Shown: in pieces, positions 1-7,207 of the stretch
How positions within the stretch are numbered: the first letter of the stretch is position 1
Layout: each line of letters opens with the position of its first letter
From: Nitrososphaerales archaeon TH5896
Lineage (GTDB): Archaea; Thermoproteota; Nitrososphaeria; Nitrososphaerales; Nitrososphaeraceae
Direction of reading: 5' to 3'
Length of the DNA stretch: 20,857 nt
Assembly (NCBI GenBank): GCA_014523625.1
Contig: JAATVP010000052.1
Coordinates: 1 to 20,857, forward strand
Program-made: the position numbers and the translations under genes
The notes under the pieces: model-generated
Told to the model about the DNA's origin: nothing
Databases searched by the model: none
The model's input: the letters and a program-made list of their open reading frames with translations, nothing else

Positions 1-156
1 ATTCTTTTTGGGATCATCAGAAACATAGCATTCTGCAGGATCGGCTAATTTAACTCCATAGTTTGCATCCTTATTTGTTGTGGGATACTTAGGAAAGCCA
101 TCAGATATTCTGCATGTTTTGGGTGTTGGCAGTCTGTTTGCATATGTAAATTGGTG
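1..156 (-). CDS. Partial protein running off the left edge
   Basis: Reading leftwards on the minus strand, one frame is open from inside the glycine-repeat DNA to the window edge. Between about 156 and 1 it gives protein-like sequence with two cysteines (TCRISDGFPKYP, then KLADPAECYVSDDPKKN). All three plus-strand frames of this stretch are closed by stops, so the minus strand is the better coding candidate. No start codon is visible; the open frame continues upstream into antisense of the Gly-repeat, where it gives an unnatural His/Leu-rich string, so the real 5' boundary probably lies near 150. I do not recognise the family. It may be the broken end of a gene cut by a rearrangement. Confidence 0.35.
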
Positions 157-365
157 GAGATGGAGGAGATGGTGGTGATGCTGTAGGAGGTAATGCGATT
201 GGTAGAGATGGAGGAGATGGTGGTAATGCAGTTGGATTAGCCCTGACCGAACCAATATGTGATGATACTGCGATTGCAGGAGCTGGTGGAAATGGTGGAG
301 ACACTTTTAATGGTATCCAAGGAAATGATGGAGAGAGCGGTACAGACGAAATTGCAATATGTTAG
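150..365 (+). pseudogene. C-terminal remnant of a glycine-rich repeat protein
   Basis: The plus-strand frame ending at TAG 363-365 encodes about 71 residues of Gly/Asp/Asn repeats (GGDGGDGGD, GGNAIGRDGGDGGNAVG, later GAGGNGGD) and ends in DEIAIC. It resembles collagen-like or PGRS-like secreted repeat proteins. An in-frame TAA at 147-149 lies directly upstream and no start codon or upstream coding part exists on this strand, so only the 3' end survives. The Pro/Ser-rich frame on the other strand is simply the antisense of these Gly codons. Function unknown; extracellular location is only inferred from composition. Confidence 0.4.
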
Positions 366-542
366 ATCGATTGAAACAGATATTTCTAATCACTAATTAG
401 ATAGCAAGGATTAGGAAGCTGCTAATCTCAATATTTTTTGCTGCCAAGTAGTGGATGAATAGTCTTCAGATCACTTATTCAAATTTCGCGCGCAAAAAAA
501 CCAAATGAAGAATAAATAATAAAATGCCCTATACAATATTAT

Positions 543-991
543 ATGTCTTCACTGAAAGGGAATTCCCAGGAGGAAAAAAATAAAAATATTATAATATTAT
601 AAGATCATACATAGATGAAATCTTCAATAAACACAACATATCATCAATCCAAAGATATTTTGGTGGAAACTTTGTTGAAGGTAGTCCTCAGGCGGGAAAG
701 GGTGGCATAGGATCCAAACAGTTCATAAATGAGTTCTTTAGGGCGTTTCCTGATTGGCGCTCAACCATAGAACACATCGTTGCAGAAAATGATCTCGTAG
801 TGGTGTTTCTAAATGGGTCTGGAACGCATAAGGAAGAGTTTCATGGAAGACCACCAACAAACAAACCAGTGAACATAAAATCGGCAGAACTTTACAAGAT
901 AGAAAACGAATGAATTACGAAACATTGGTATGTGATGGACCAACTTAATTTATTGAAACAAACATGCGCATTACTTTCTGAATCTGTATAA
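543..991 (+). pseudogene. SnoaL-like polyketide/ester cyclase, inactivated
   Basis: The ATG at 543 starts a frame reading MSSLKGNSQEEKNKNIIIL that stops in an A/T-rich run near 600. The sequence then resumes in the next frame as RSYIDEIFNKHNISSIQRYF..., followed by an FPDWRSTIEHIVAENDLVVV segment, a THKEEFHGRPPTNKPV turn and SAELYKIENE. These are the usual order and spacing of a SnoaL-like (NTF2-fold) cyclase. The reading is cut by TGA at 911-913, yet the same frame carries on with ITKHWYVMDQLNLLKQ, the usual C-terminal helix region with an HW motif, to TAA 989-991. One frameshift and one in-frame stop make this a pseudogene unless they are sequencing errors. Intact members are small cytosolic proteins of about 130-150 residues acting on diverse small molecules. 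Confidence 0.75.
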
Positions 992-1041
992 AAAAAATCA
1001 AGGATACCAGTCTTACATTACCTAATAATTTAGACTATCCA

Positions 1042-1064
1042 TAGTACACTCGTCGAGTGTACTA
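1042..1064. repeat. 23-bp near-perfect palindrome
   Basis: TAGTACACTCG and its exact reverse complement CGAGTGTACTA are separated by a single T. An 11-bp arm with a one-base spacer suits a dimeric DNA-binding protein better than an RNA hairpin. It lies between the cyclase pseudogene and the 3' end of the small membrane-protein gene on the minus strand, so its target gene is unclear. Confidence 0.5.
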
Positions 1065-1165
1065 CTTAATATTGTCAGGTCAGCAAGTTTTTTTTGTCGT
1101 GCTATCATTTTATGTTTTGCCTATCTCTTTTTCTCATGGCGCTATAGTCTTTGTATTTACTAGGG

Positions 1166-1360
1166 CTAGAAGTTCTGAGGATCGTACTTGTGAGCAGTTG
1201 TCTTTTTGTCTGTCTCATCTTCTTTAATCCCACTGAAAGGCTGGCTATTCTGCCTAGCATTTTTAGCTAATTCCTTTGTCGTTGTCCATCGATAAATGAA
1301 TTTGCCAGCTATTATGATCCCAATGATAATCGCCCAAACCCAAAGTGGAGGTCCTTCCAT
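1166..1360 (-). CDS. Small single-span membrane protein
   Basis: 64 residues. The N-terminus PPLWVWAIIIGIIIAGKFIYRW forms one clear transmembrane segment (residues 5-22) followed by a charged, Lys/Asp/Glu-rich tail of about 40 residues ending in HKYDPQNF. The layout suggests a type of small anchored protein with a cytoplasmic tail. The minus strand is preferred over the overlapping plus-strand frame because of this membrane-protein pattern. No family is recognised. It stands alone, without an obvious operon partner. Confidence 0.5.
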   Translation of the reverse strand: MEGPPLWVWAIIIGIIIAGKFIYRWTTTKELAKNARQNSQPFSGIKEDETDKKTTAHKYDPQNF

Positions 1361-1563
1361 TCCAGCTAATTACTACCTCATTGTATATTGTACAATGATT
1401 CAATATCAAAGTTTGGATAATAGCTATTTGACCATTATTGTTGGTTGCAACAAAGCCAGAGCCAAAATAACAACCAAGAACAAAGTACAATGATTATAGA
1501 CTGTCCTCCTGATTCAAAGAGTGTGATAGAGCAACGAGAAGACTGACAGAAGAAGAGGTTCTG

Positions 1564-1752
1564 ATGCAAGGCAATTTATGTTATATGTTCTTCAAACCCG
1601 TTGACGAAATCTATCTGTTACAAGATTGGGAGAACGAGAAAATAAATCGGGCAATTCACAAGAACAAGGATCATGACAGATATGAATGGCGCCGCGTATG
1701 TGCTAAAAATGGTAAAGTGGCACCAAAACTTATCATGCCAACTTTAGGTTAA
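1564..1752 (+). CDS. Hypothetical small protein
   Basis: 62 residues from ATG 1564 (MQGNLCYMFFKPVDEIYLL...), with a charged middle (DWENEKINRAIHKNKDHDRYEWRR) and a basic end. The same frame is open upstream to a stop near 1510 (...TRRLTEEEVLMQ), so this may be the C-terminal part of a longer gene that has lost its start. No motif or family is recognised and no strong ribosome-binding site is visible. It could be a remnant. Confidence 0.3.
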   Translation: MQGNLCYMFFKPVDEIYLLQDWENEKINRAIHKNKDHDRYEWRRVCAKNGKVAPKLIMPTLG

Positions 1753-1857
1753 TATAATGTGAGGTAAAATACTACATTTGAACAACGTCGTCTGGCATAC
1801 TTCGTGGTCTAATTGCTTACAAAAACCAATCAAACATGAAGTTGGGTGGATAATTAT

Positions 1858-1977
1858 ATGAATAACTATGATAAATTAATAAGGCCTTCGGAAGTCGTAT
1901 TGGTATTTTACTTATTGTTGACTTTACACCCTACGCTAAATCCCATTTATGTCATATACTCGCAAGAAAAAGACTGA
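1858..1977 (+). CDS. Possible 39-residue hydrophobic peptide
   Basis: A short frame, MNNYDKLIRPSEVVLVFYLL followed by LTLHPTLNPIYVIYSQEKD, has one hydrophobic stretch (residues 12-34) flanked by charged ends, as in a single-span membrane peptide. There is no homology or promoter evidence beyond composition, and it may be chance. Confidence 0.2.
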   Translation: MNNYDKLIRPSEVVLVFYLLLTLHPTLNPIYVIYSQEKD

Positions 1978-2378
1978 GGGGAGGTGTTATGTACAGTCTG
2001 TTATCATGTTTCAAGCCTATGTTAGACAGATAAGTCATGTGCATTACGAGTCTATAGGACTTATTCCGATAGTTTCGATTTAATAATATGATGGAATCGT
2101 TTATGTTTTATTCGTATGGCATGGGATCTATTCAACCTAATCATCATATTCGTGAGATATCTCAAAGTTAGCCCATTAGTGAATGTATTATGTTAATCTT
2201 GCTAGTGCAGACAAAGAATTAAGCATAATTGATTCTGAATCAGGGTTTTTTCTATCATTACTACTACTACCTTGCATTAACACAAATAGTTTCAAAGTCT
2301 CCAATTTCTGATATTGTCATAGTATTATCTCCAAACCATTGATAAGTAATGACATCGTTATAGTGTGTCAGAAAGAAC
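1978..2378. other. Intergenic stretch without recognised features
   Basis: A/T-rich sequence with no convincing frame, RNA gene or repeat. The minus-strand frame over 2267-2539 is the antisense of the small zinc-binding gene at 2379-2555 and was not accepted as a gene. Confidence 0.5.
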
Positions 2379-2555
2379 ATGGGTAAGTGGAAATGCCTAT
2401 GGTGTTCAAAAGTGTTGGAAGGAGAATCCTTTATGGACCTAGTTGAGGCTTCGATGAAGGAGGAAGGCGGACAGCACGTACACGGCTGGGAAAATATAAC
2501 CTTGGCTGAGGCAAAGCCAGTTGCTGTGTTAGAGAACAACCTCGTATCAGTTTAG
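2379..2555 (+). CDS. Small putative zinc-binding protein (CxxC...HxH)
   Basis: 58 residues starting at ATG 2379, after an in-frame TAG at 2361. The sequence opens MGKWKCLWCSKVLEGESFMD and continues with an acidic helix and QHVHGWENITLAEAK. Cys6-x2-Cys9 and His33-x-His35 could together bind one zinc, as in small rubredoxin/ribbon-like proteins; the size and spacing recall DUF1059-type metal-binding miniproteins, though I would not assign that family firmly. Good codon structure and composition favour this frame over the longer one on the opposite strand. It is followed on the same strand by the degraded gene at 2592, with no sign of an operon. Confidence 0.5.
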   Translation: MGKWKCLWCSKVLEGESFMDLVEASMKEEGGQHVHGWENITLAEAKPVAVLENNLVSV

Positions 2556-2591
2556 CTTTCCCTTTTTATTATGTTTGTTGTCCATTGAGTT

Positions 2592-2906
2592 ATGATTTCA
2601 TCTTTCACCTTTTACAACTCTTCGCAGCAAATGAGACCAAACTCGAAGGTTGCAACTTTTACTGGCGAAGGAATGGGAAGATTTGGTCCAATGAGAAGCA
2701 GCAGTTGGCATGGTTTCGTATTCTTTAACACGTCGTCAAAAGTCAAATTATCGTGTTTGAATAACTTAATTGAAGCATTTGAAGGTGAATTTGATGAACG
2801 GGAACTTTACTCATCGTTCTTGGGTATGGTAATAATCAAGTTTCATTTCCCATTCACAGGACTTTTTCAAATCTTCAAGGACAGAGGTTTCGCTCCCCTC
2901 GATTAG
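2592..2906 (+). pseudogene. Fragment of an uncharacterised conserved family, frameshifted
   Basis: The middle of this frame (SKVATFTGEGMGRFGPM..., then HGFVFFNTSSKVKLSCLNNL and IEAFEGEFDE) matches what I remember of a widespread uncharacterised archaeal/bacterial family of about 140 residues, whose end reads roughly ATWTGxGxGRF...TSSxGKLxxLNN...FExExDExGN...VWEWK. Here the usual N-terminal half (EGxG..., TxDG) is missing. After DER a one-base shift restores the expected end: the +1 frame gives GNFTHRSWVW and a TAA at 2830-2832. The extra residues up to 2906 in the long frame would then be out-of-frame read-through. Most likely a truncated, frameshifted pseudogene; function of the family unknown. 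Confidence 0.55.
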
Positions 2907-2909
2907 AAC

Positions 2910-4307
2910 TTAATTCGATCTTTCTATAATCCTACCATTAGAAATGACTGTGTCAATCCTCTTGGTATTCTCTATATTTTCAATAGGATTTGCCGACAGG
3001 ATTAGAATATCTGCTTGTTTGCCAAGTTCGATAGTTCCTGATTGATTCATCAAATCAAGGGCCTCTGCTCCATTCTTGGTAGCAATCTTGATAACATCTG
3101 AGCTATTGATACCTGCTTCGACCAACAATTCTAGTTCATGATGCAGGCTTTCCCCTGGTGCAAGTTCAAAGTTAGGTATATCTGTGCCTGAAAGAATTTT
3201 TACGCCTCTATCATACATCATCTTTGTAAGTTGCAATACCTTATTCCAGCGCTGTTCGTTTTGAGGATCAGCAAAATTTTGTCTAACAAAAATTGCTTCA
3301 TATACATTCAAAGTAGGATCCACTGGTATCTGGTTCTGGACCAAGCTGTCTATCATATTTTTAATTTCAATACCATCGAGGTCCACCAGATCAAGCCATA
3401 ACGAATGATCGAATGGACCTCCATCAGTACGATTAAAGATTATTTGCTTATCTTCAGGTAATAAGAAAGGGGACACAGGAACTCCATGAGTCAAGAAATC
3501 AATTCCAAGATTTGCAGCATCAGTCCAAGATGTAAGATAAAGATGTCCAATAACCTTTATGCCTTGCCTATGAGCTTCTTCTATTGCTGCTTTTACTAGC
3601 TCTGGTTTCAATCCAACGTATAACTTCACGTAATCTACACCTGCTGCTGCCTGGTCACGAACTTCCTCTCTGACCTCCTCGTCAGAAGTAACTTGTTTTT
3701 CTACAAATGGTACAGGAAATTCAAGAGTATTTAGAAGTCGGCCAGCTGTAAAAATTTCAGGTCCACTTAGATTTCCATTAAGGACATCATCTCTTAGGTG
3801 TACTGTTTCATTAGTAGGTCCCCCCGGATTTCTAACCGTGGTAACTCCATAATTTAGAAGCATTCCATGCATATACTCGGATGTCGCCTGATCATAGGAG
3901 TTTTTTCGCACTCCTGCTACATGAGCATGCATATCGAAAAGCCCAGGCATAATATATTTTCCAGTCAGATTAAGAACTCTTTCTGGAAATTGAGATCCAA
4001 TATCATCATCCTTTAATGATGATAAACTATCACGAAAATTAGTTTGATTAGTTATTGCAATGATTTTTTTGTTGTCACCAATAATTACTACAGAATCAGG
4101 TTTTGGTTGACCACCATTTCCATCGATCAATGTGGCGCCATCCAGCACCAGTATTTCGTTTCTATTATCTGTATTTAGTAAAGACTTGTTATCAAGGACA
4201 CTAAAGTTCACAGCCCAGATATCTGGATCACTTGTTTTCTCTGTCAACGAATGAATACAAAATGAGAGTGTGAATAATAAAAACAGAATAATGAAAATTG
4301 TGTTCAT
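2910..4307 (-). CDS. Exported metal-dependent amidohydrolase (imidazolonepropionase-like)
   Basis: About 465 residues when started at ATG 4307. An upstream in-frame ATG at 4346 exists, but 4307 places the hydrophobic leader MNTIFIILFLLFTLSFC at the N-terminus as a signal peptide or anchor, so the enzyme probably acts outside the membrane. The amidohydrolase (TIM-barrel) pattern is complete. In numbering from 4346 there is a beta-sandwich edge with ATLIDG (71-76), the metal motif MHAH (His140, His142), VKLY with the likely carboxylated Lys241, His268 (GHLY), His287 (THG) and Asp389 (SGTD). The C-terminal sandwich follows with GKQADILIL and GRII. This arrangement is typical of the imidazolonepropionase/prolidase-like branch, which cleaves cyclic amides or dipeptides; the substrate cannot be read from sequence. 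It is monocistronic. Confidence 0.9.
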   Translation of the reverse strand: MNTIFIILFLLFTLSFCIHSLTEKTSDPDIWAVNFSVLDNKSLLNTDNRNEILVLDGATLIDGNGGQPKPDSVVIIGDNKKIIAITNQTNFRDSLSSLKDDDIGSQFPERVLNLTGKYIMPGLFDMHAHVAGVRKNSYDQATSEYMHGMLLNYGVTTVRNPGGPTNETVHLRDDVLNGNLSGPEIFTAGRLLNTLEFPVPFVEKQVTSDEEVREEVRDQAAAGVDYVKLYVGLKPELVKAAIEEAHRQGIKVIGHLYLTSWTDAANLGIDFLTHGVPVSPFLLPEDKQIIFNRTDGGPFDHSLWLDLVDLDGIEIKNMIDSLVQNQIPVDPTLNVYEAIFVRQNFADPQNEQRWNKVLQLTKMMYDRGVKILSGTDIPNFELAPGESLHHELELLVEAGINSSDVIKIATKNGAEALDLMNQSGTIELGKQADILILSANPIENIENTKRIDTVISNGRIIERSN

Positions 4308-4476
4308 AATTTGCCCTTTCTTGACCAATACCATCCGAATTATCAACTAATTTACAACCGATATGAGATAAGAGCAAAATAGCTGATTATGGAATTCACA
4401 TCCAAAAATCTCAATAATAGTAACAATAGTTTTCGTCAATGAAGACCAGCACTAGTACCCATACTGAATTGAGCTG

Positions 4477-4944
4477 TTAAGCCTTACCAAAATCCCAAGT
4501 AGAGAAGAACTCGGGAGTGATTTCAAATACAGTCTCAATTCCATTCCTTGTATTATCAATAAGAATTTTGGCTATTGGATTATTGAGGATTCCTAGATAT
4601 TTCATGTTTATTTTCTCTACTAGCAACATGATTTTCTTTTCATCTCCCAAAACTATCGCTTCGCCTTTAACTTTGACACCCTTGTACGGAGAGTTCTCAT
4701 CGTCAATAGAAAAGTAGATTTTCGACTTCCTGCGAATATTCTGTGCTTTGTTCGAGGTTTTAGGAGTCATAATGAAAAGACTCTTCTTGTTTTTGTCATA
4801 ATCGAACCAGACAGGTTGAATACTAGGATCTCCCAATTCATCAATGGTAGCCAACTGTAGATTCAACTTGCTTTCAAGGAACTTATCAACTTCCTCTTCA
4901 GTCATTGAGTAGGCACTGCCCATAGCTCCTGTAATCTTCATCAC
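4477..4944 (-). CDS. Pyridoxamine 5'-phosphate oxidase-family (FMN/F420 split barrel) protein
   Basis: 155 residues, alternative ATG one codon downstream at 4941. It begins with a helix (MTEEEVDKFLESKLNLQLAT) and the typical strand LATIDELGDPSIQPVWFDYD, then SLFIMTPKTSNKAQNIRRKS and IYFSIDDENSPYKGVKVKGEA. These are the standard order for the small split-barrel flavin/F420-binding family, where the Thr/Ser-Lys-Lys/Arg segment contacts cofactor phosphate. The C-terminal part ends FEITPEFFSTWDFGKA. F420-dependent members are common in archaea and reduce or protect small molecules; which cofactor is used here is inference. It stands alone with an intergenic gap on both sides. Confidence 0.85.
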   Translation of the reverse strand: MMKITGAMGSAYSMTEEEVDKFLESKLNLQLATIDELGDPSIQPVWFDYDKNKKSLFIMTPKTSNKAQNIRRKSKIYFSIDDENSPYKGVKVKGEAIVLGDEKKIMLLVEKINMKYLGILNNPIAKILIDNTRNGIETVFEITPEFFSTWDFGKA

Positions 4945-5190
4945 TGGCCATAAGATAGACAGGTTACATTATAAAGATTAGGAAGAGTCCAATATGTCAA
5001 GAAAAATAGCTTTACTGAGGTAATAATTGAGCGGGAGTAAAGATCGAGGTATTTTTGTCGATGTTAATAATGATATTATCGAAGTAATCATTATGAAAAT
5101 TGTTATCATAACGTACATTAGCTCTGTTCGGCTACACTGAACAAACTTACACTAATCATCCCGTGTAGGTTGATGCTTTGTTACGACTTC

Positions 5191-5499
5191 TCAGCTGAGT
5201 ACTCCAAGAAAAGTTCTTGTAAATCTTCTCTTAGCTATGTGAAGAGCTTTCATACCCCTGGGTGTAAGGCAATATGTTATGGTTTTTCCTACCTTCTCCT
5301 CCTCACGCAAGAACCCAGCATATTTTAGACTCTTGAGAGCAGGATAAATTGTTCCTGGACTGGGCTTGTCGCCTCTTCGTTTAGCCAACTCATCTGCTAT
5401 TTCCTGACCATGCATTGGCTTCTTAGATAGTAAAAAAAGAATCAAAAATCCTAACATCCCTCTCATGTCACAACATTCTTCGTCCCCGTATCTGGGCAT
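5191..5499 (-). CDS. PadR-family transcriptional regulator
   Basis: 102 residues with a winged-helix PadR domain through most of its length: MRGMLGFLILFLLSKKPMHG (helix 1 to the HG turn), then QEIADELAKRRGDKPSPGTI, YPALKSLKYAGFLREEEKVG and KTITYCLTPRGMKAL (the wing and final helix). The PSPGTIYPALK recognition segment is diagnostic. An unusual N-terminal tag PRYGDEECCDMRG carries adjacent cysteines Cys9-Cys10, which might sense metal or redox state. The gene is divergent from the small Cys-Gly protein at 5564, and both promoters lie in the 64-bp gap, so the protein probably represses both. The start at 5499 keeps the Cys-Cys tag; a later Met would remove it. Confidence 0.88.
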   Translation of the reverse strand: MPRYGDEECCDMRGMLGFLILFLLSKKPMHGQEIADELAKRRGDKPSPGTIYPALKSLKYAGFLREEEKVGKTITYCLTPRGMKALHIAKRRFTRTFLGVLS

Positions 5500-5563
5500 G
5501 CTTAAGTATATAGGATATCCGATATATATAAATACACCTTATTGTATATATCGTATAGCCAAT
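5500..5563. promoter_or_regulatory. Shared divergent promoter/operator of PadR and the Cys-Gly protein
   Basis: The 64-bp gap holds the palindrome GGATATCC at about 5513-5520 and A/T-rich TATA-like blocks on both strands: GATATATATAAATAC (5521-5535), which reads as a TATA box rightwards and also leftwards as TTTATATATA. A second near-dyad, TGTATATATCGTATA, lies at about 5543-5557. Both genes would have very short leaders. The layout fits an autoregulated PadR switch; the operator assignment is inference. Confidence 0.55.
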
Positions 5564-5731
5564 ATGACATATGGTAGCTGTGGTTGTGGTAGCAGTGGTA
5601 GAGACTTTGGAAAGGTAAGAAGCTTTTTAACTAGAGAAGAAAAGGTTTCAATGCTAAAAGAGTACAAAGACGACCTGGAAAGAGAAGTTCAGGGAGTAAC
5701 GGAAAGAATCAAAGAATTAGAGAATAAGTAA
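5564..5731 (+). CDS. Small Cys-Gly protein with coiled coil (DUF5320-like)
   Basis: 55 residues from ATG 5564; the frame is open upstream to 5465 but that would run through the promoter, and MTYGSCGCGSSGRDFG is the natural start. The N-terminus has CGCG, a possible metal or redox site. The rest, FLTREEKVSMLKEYKDDLER followed by EVQGVTERIKELENK, is a strongly charged helix likely to form a coiled coil. The LTxEEKxxML-EYKxxLExExxGVxERIxEL pattern is that of DUF5320-type proteins. Those are often next to PadR regulators. Divergent arrangement with a PadR protein that itself has a Cys-Cys tag suggests the two work as a pair. A run of seven T at 5753-5759 downstream could end its transcript. Confidence 0.7.
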   Translation: MTYGSCGCGSSGRDFGKVRSFLTREEKVSMLKEYKDDLEREVQGVTERIKELENK

Positions 5732-5752
5732 GCTTTCTACTTTCCTTCCAAA

Positions 5753-5759
5753 TTTTTTT
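5753..5759 (+). terminator. Oligo-T terminator after the Cys-Gly protein
   Basis: Seven consecutive T residues about 20 bp after the stop codon, without a clear stem, are the usual archaeal intrinsic termination signal. The rest of 5760-6022 shows no gene. Confidence 0.4.
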
Positions 5760-6022
5760 CAATGCATCTCCTTTTAATCTTAAAGCTATAGACTTTTCAC
5801 GCTTAATTTTTAATCTTCTGTTACAAAGTTATAAGCTTCGGTCTTTAGGAGCCTTTTTATGACTAGTTGGTAATATTAGTTTGATTTGTATTGATCTCTT
5901 GTAATGCATGCAAGAAAAAGTCAACAGAGATATTTCAGTTCAATGGGGAATTCTGCTGTGGATGTTGGCAGGAAAGAACGGAAACATCGATCTAGTTGTT
6001 TTCTTATTCTGAGTAATTTGAT

Positions 6023-6877
6023 TTAATATTCAATATCATTCCTCGTAAGGTATGTTTGCATATTTCCTGATACCTGATCCTCCGCGACTTTGATATATTG
6101 AGGATCGATCTCCGTACCTATGTAGTCAATCCCAAGTCGAAGACAGGCCAATGCAGTACTTCCAATCCCCATAAATGGGTCGTAAACGAGCATATTCCTT
6201 CTAACGCCATGCAACTTTATACAGCGTTCAGGCAGCTTAATAGGGAAGACGGCTGGATGGGGTCTCTCTTTCTGTATCGTTGGATAAGGTATGAACCACA
6301 CATTTCCTCTGTCCCGTTTGTCTTGTGTTGCAGATTTCCACCTTCCTATGTTACTCTTATCTTGATACTTAACTCCTACGCTAAGTTTATTCAGTTTCAC
6401 ATTTCCAGTTTTACTAAAATGAAAGATGTATTCTTGTAGATCGCTGAGATACCGGTCACTAATTATAGGTTTAAAATGGCCTATTGAAATGGTTTCATTT
6501 TCATAGAGCTCATTGGCCTTACCAATGTCTTCTCGGTCAAAAGATATGGATTTAATCCAATGGATCGTATTCTGTAACGTATAGCCAAAATCTAGAAATA
6601 GATTAGCAACGTGGAACGGAAGAGTTGGATCAACTGGTCTGCCAGCTATGTTTAGAAAAAATGAGCCGTCATCTTTCAAAATGGACGTACTTGCCTGGGC
6701 AACCAATCCTAACCACGATAGGTAATCATTTCTCTCTTTGTTATCTCTGTAAACCCCATATTCCTTGTTTATATTATATGGAGGAGAGGTCACGATGGTG
6801 TCTACGAAGAGCTTCTCATTCCTCATTTTGGCCATGAAGGTAAGGCAGTCTTCACGATAAATTTGATTCTTATTTAT
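6023..6877 (-). CDS. Orphan DNA adenine/cytosine N-methyltransferase (beta class), start codon altered
   Basis: The frame from ATG 6835 gives 270 residues, with TSPPYN at 16-21 (catalytic motif IV) before DPFMGIGSTAL at 219-229 and GTEID at 240-244 (SAM-binding motif I). The order IV then I marks a beta-class amino-methyltransferase. SPPY is more frequent in N4-cytosine enzymes but also occurs in N6-adenine ones. Upstream of 6835 the same frame continues with NKNQIYREDCLTF, the usual N-terminal strand of these enzymes (I-x-x-x-D-C-L-x-F/x-M). It starts at ATA (6875-6877) exactly where an ATG would be expected, after a TGA at 6884-6886. So the start may be the rare ATA or CTG (6881-6883), or translation may begin at 6835 and lack the first strand. 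No restriction endonuclease is adjacent. Confidence 0.8.
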   Translation of the reverse strand: MNKNQIYREDCLTFMAKMRNEKLFVDTIVTSPPYNINKEYGVYRDNKERNDYLSWLGLVAQASTSILKDDGSFFLNIAGRPVDPTLPFHVANLFLDFGYTLQNTIHWIKSISFDREDIGKANELYENETISIGHFKPIISDRYLSDLQEYIFHFSKTGNVKLNKLSVGVKYQDKSNIGRWKSATQDKRDRGNVWFIPYPTIQKERPHPAVFPIKLPERCIKLHGVRRNMLVYDPFMGIGSTALACLRLGIDYIGTEIDPQYIKVAEDQVSGNMQTYLTRNDIEY

Positions 6878-7207
6878 AGTCAGTCAATTCAACCAATATA
6901 GGTTCTTCATTATAATCTTTGTTCTATGCCTCTCCATTAGAATAGAAAAAAATATCTGTTAGCTAATTTTGAAGCATGATAAAAAACTTACTCGTATTCA
7001 TGTTGTGCTTACTGAGCATAATTAGTTTTCTGGAATCCCAAAAGGGAAAATAAACTACCAGAAAATAGAATGCAAACAGTTAAAATAATATTGTAGTACT
7101 CTGTCATGGATACATTTCACTATCACCCAACTTAATCCGTTATTGAAATCTTCAAATGTGAAACTGTCTACCATCGATGCTTTGCAGAGCTACTATTATT
7201 TTTCTGA
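6878..7207. other. Intergenic stretch without recognised features
   Basis: About 330 bp of A/T-rich sequence between the methyltransferase promoter side and the end of the VOC gene. No frame, RNA gene or repeat is supported. It should hold the methyltransferase promoter near its left end. Confidence 0.5.

Noticed and set aside
101..304. Minus-strand Pro/Ser-rich frame
   Set aside because: It is the antisense of Gly-repeat codons on the plus strand and has no other support.
911..913. Recoded TGA (selenocysteine or Trp) in the cyclase
   Set aside because: A frameshift also breaks the same gene, no SECIS-like element is evident, and TGA ends other genes normally.
1296..1493. Plus-strand 65-residue frame
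   Set aside because: Overlaps the better-supported minus-strand membrane protein gene at 1166-1360 and has no recognisable pattern.
2267..2539. Minus-strand 90-residue frame
   Set aside because: Covers the antisense of the CxxC/HxH small protein; composition is not protein-like.
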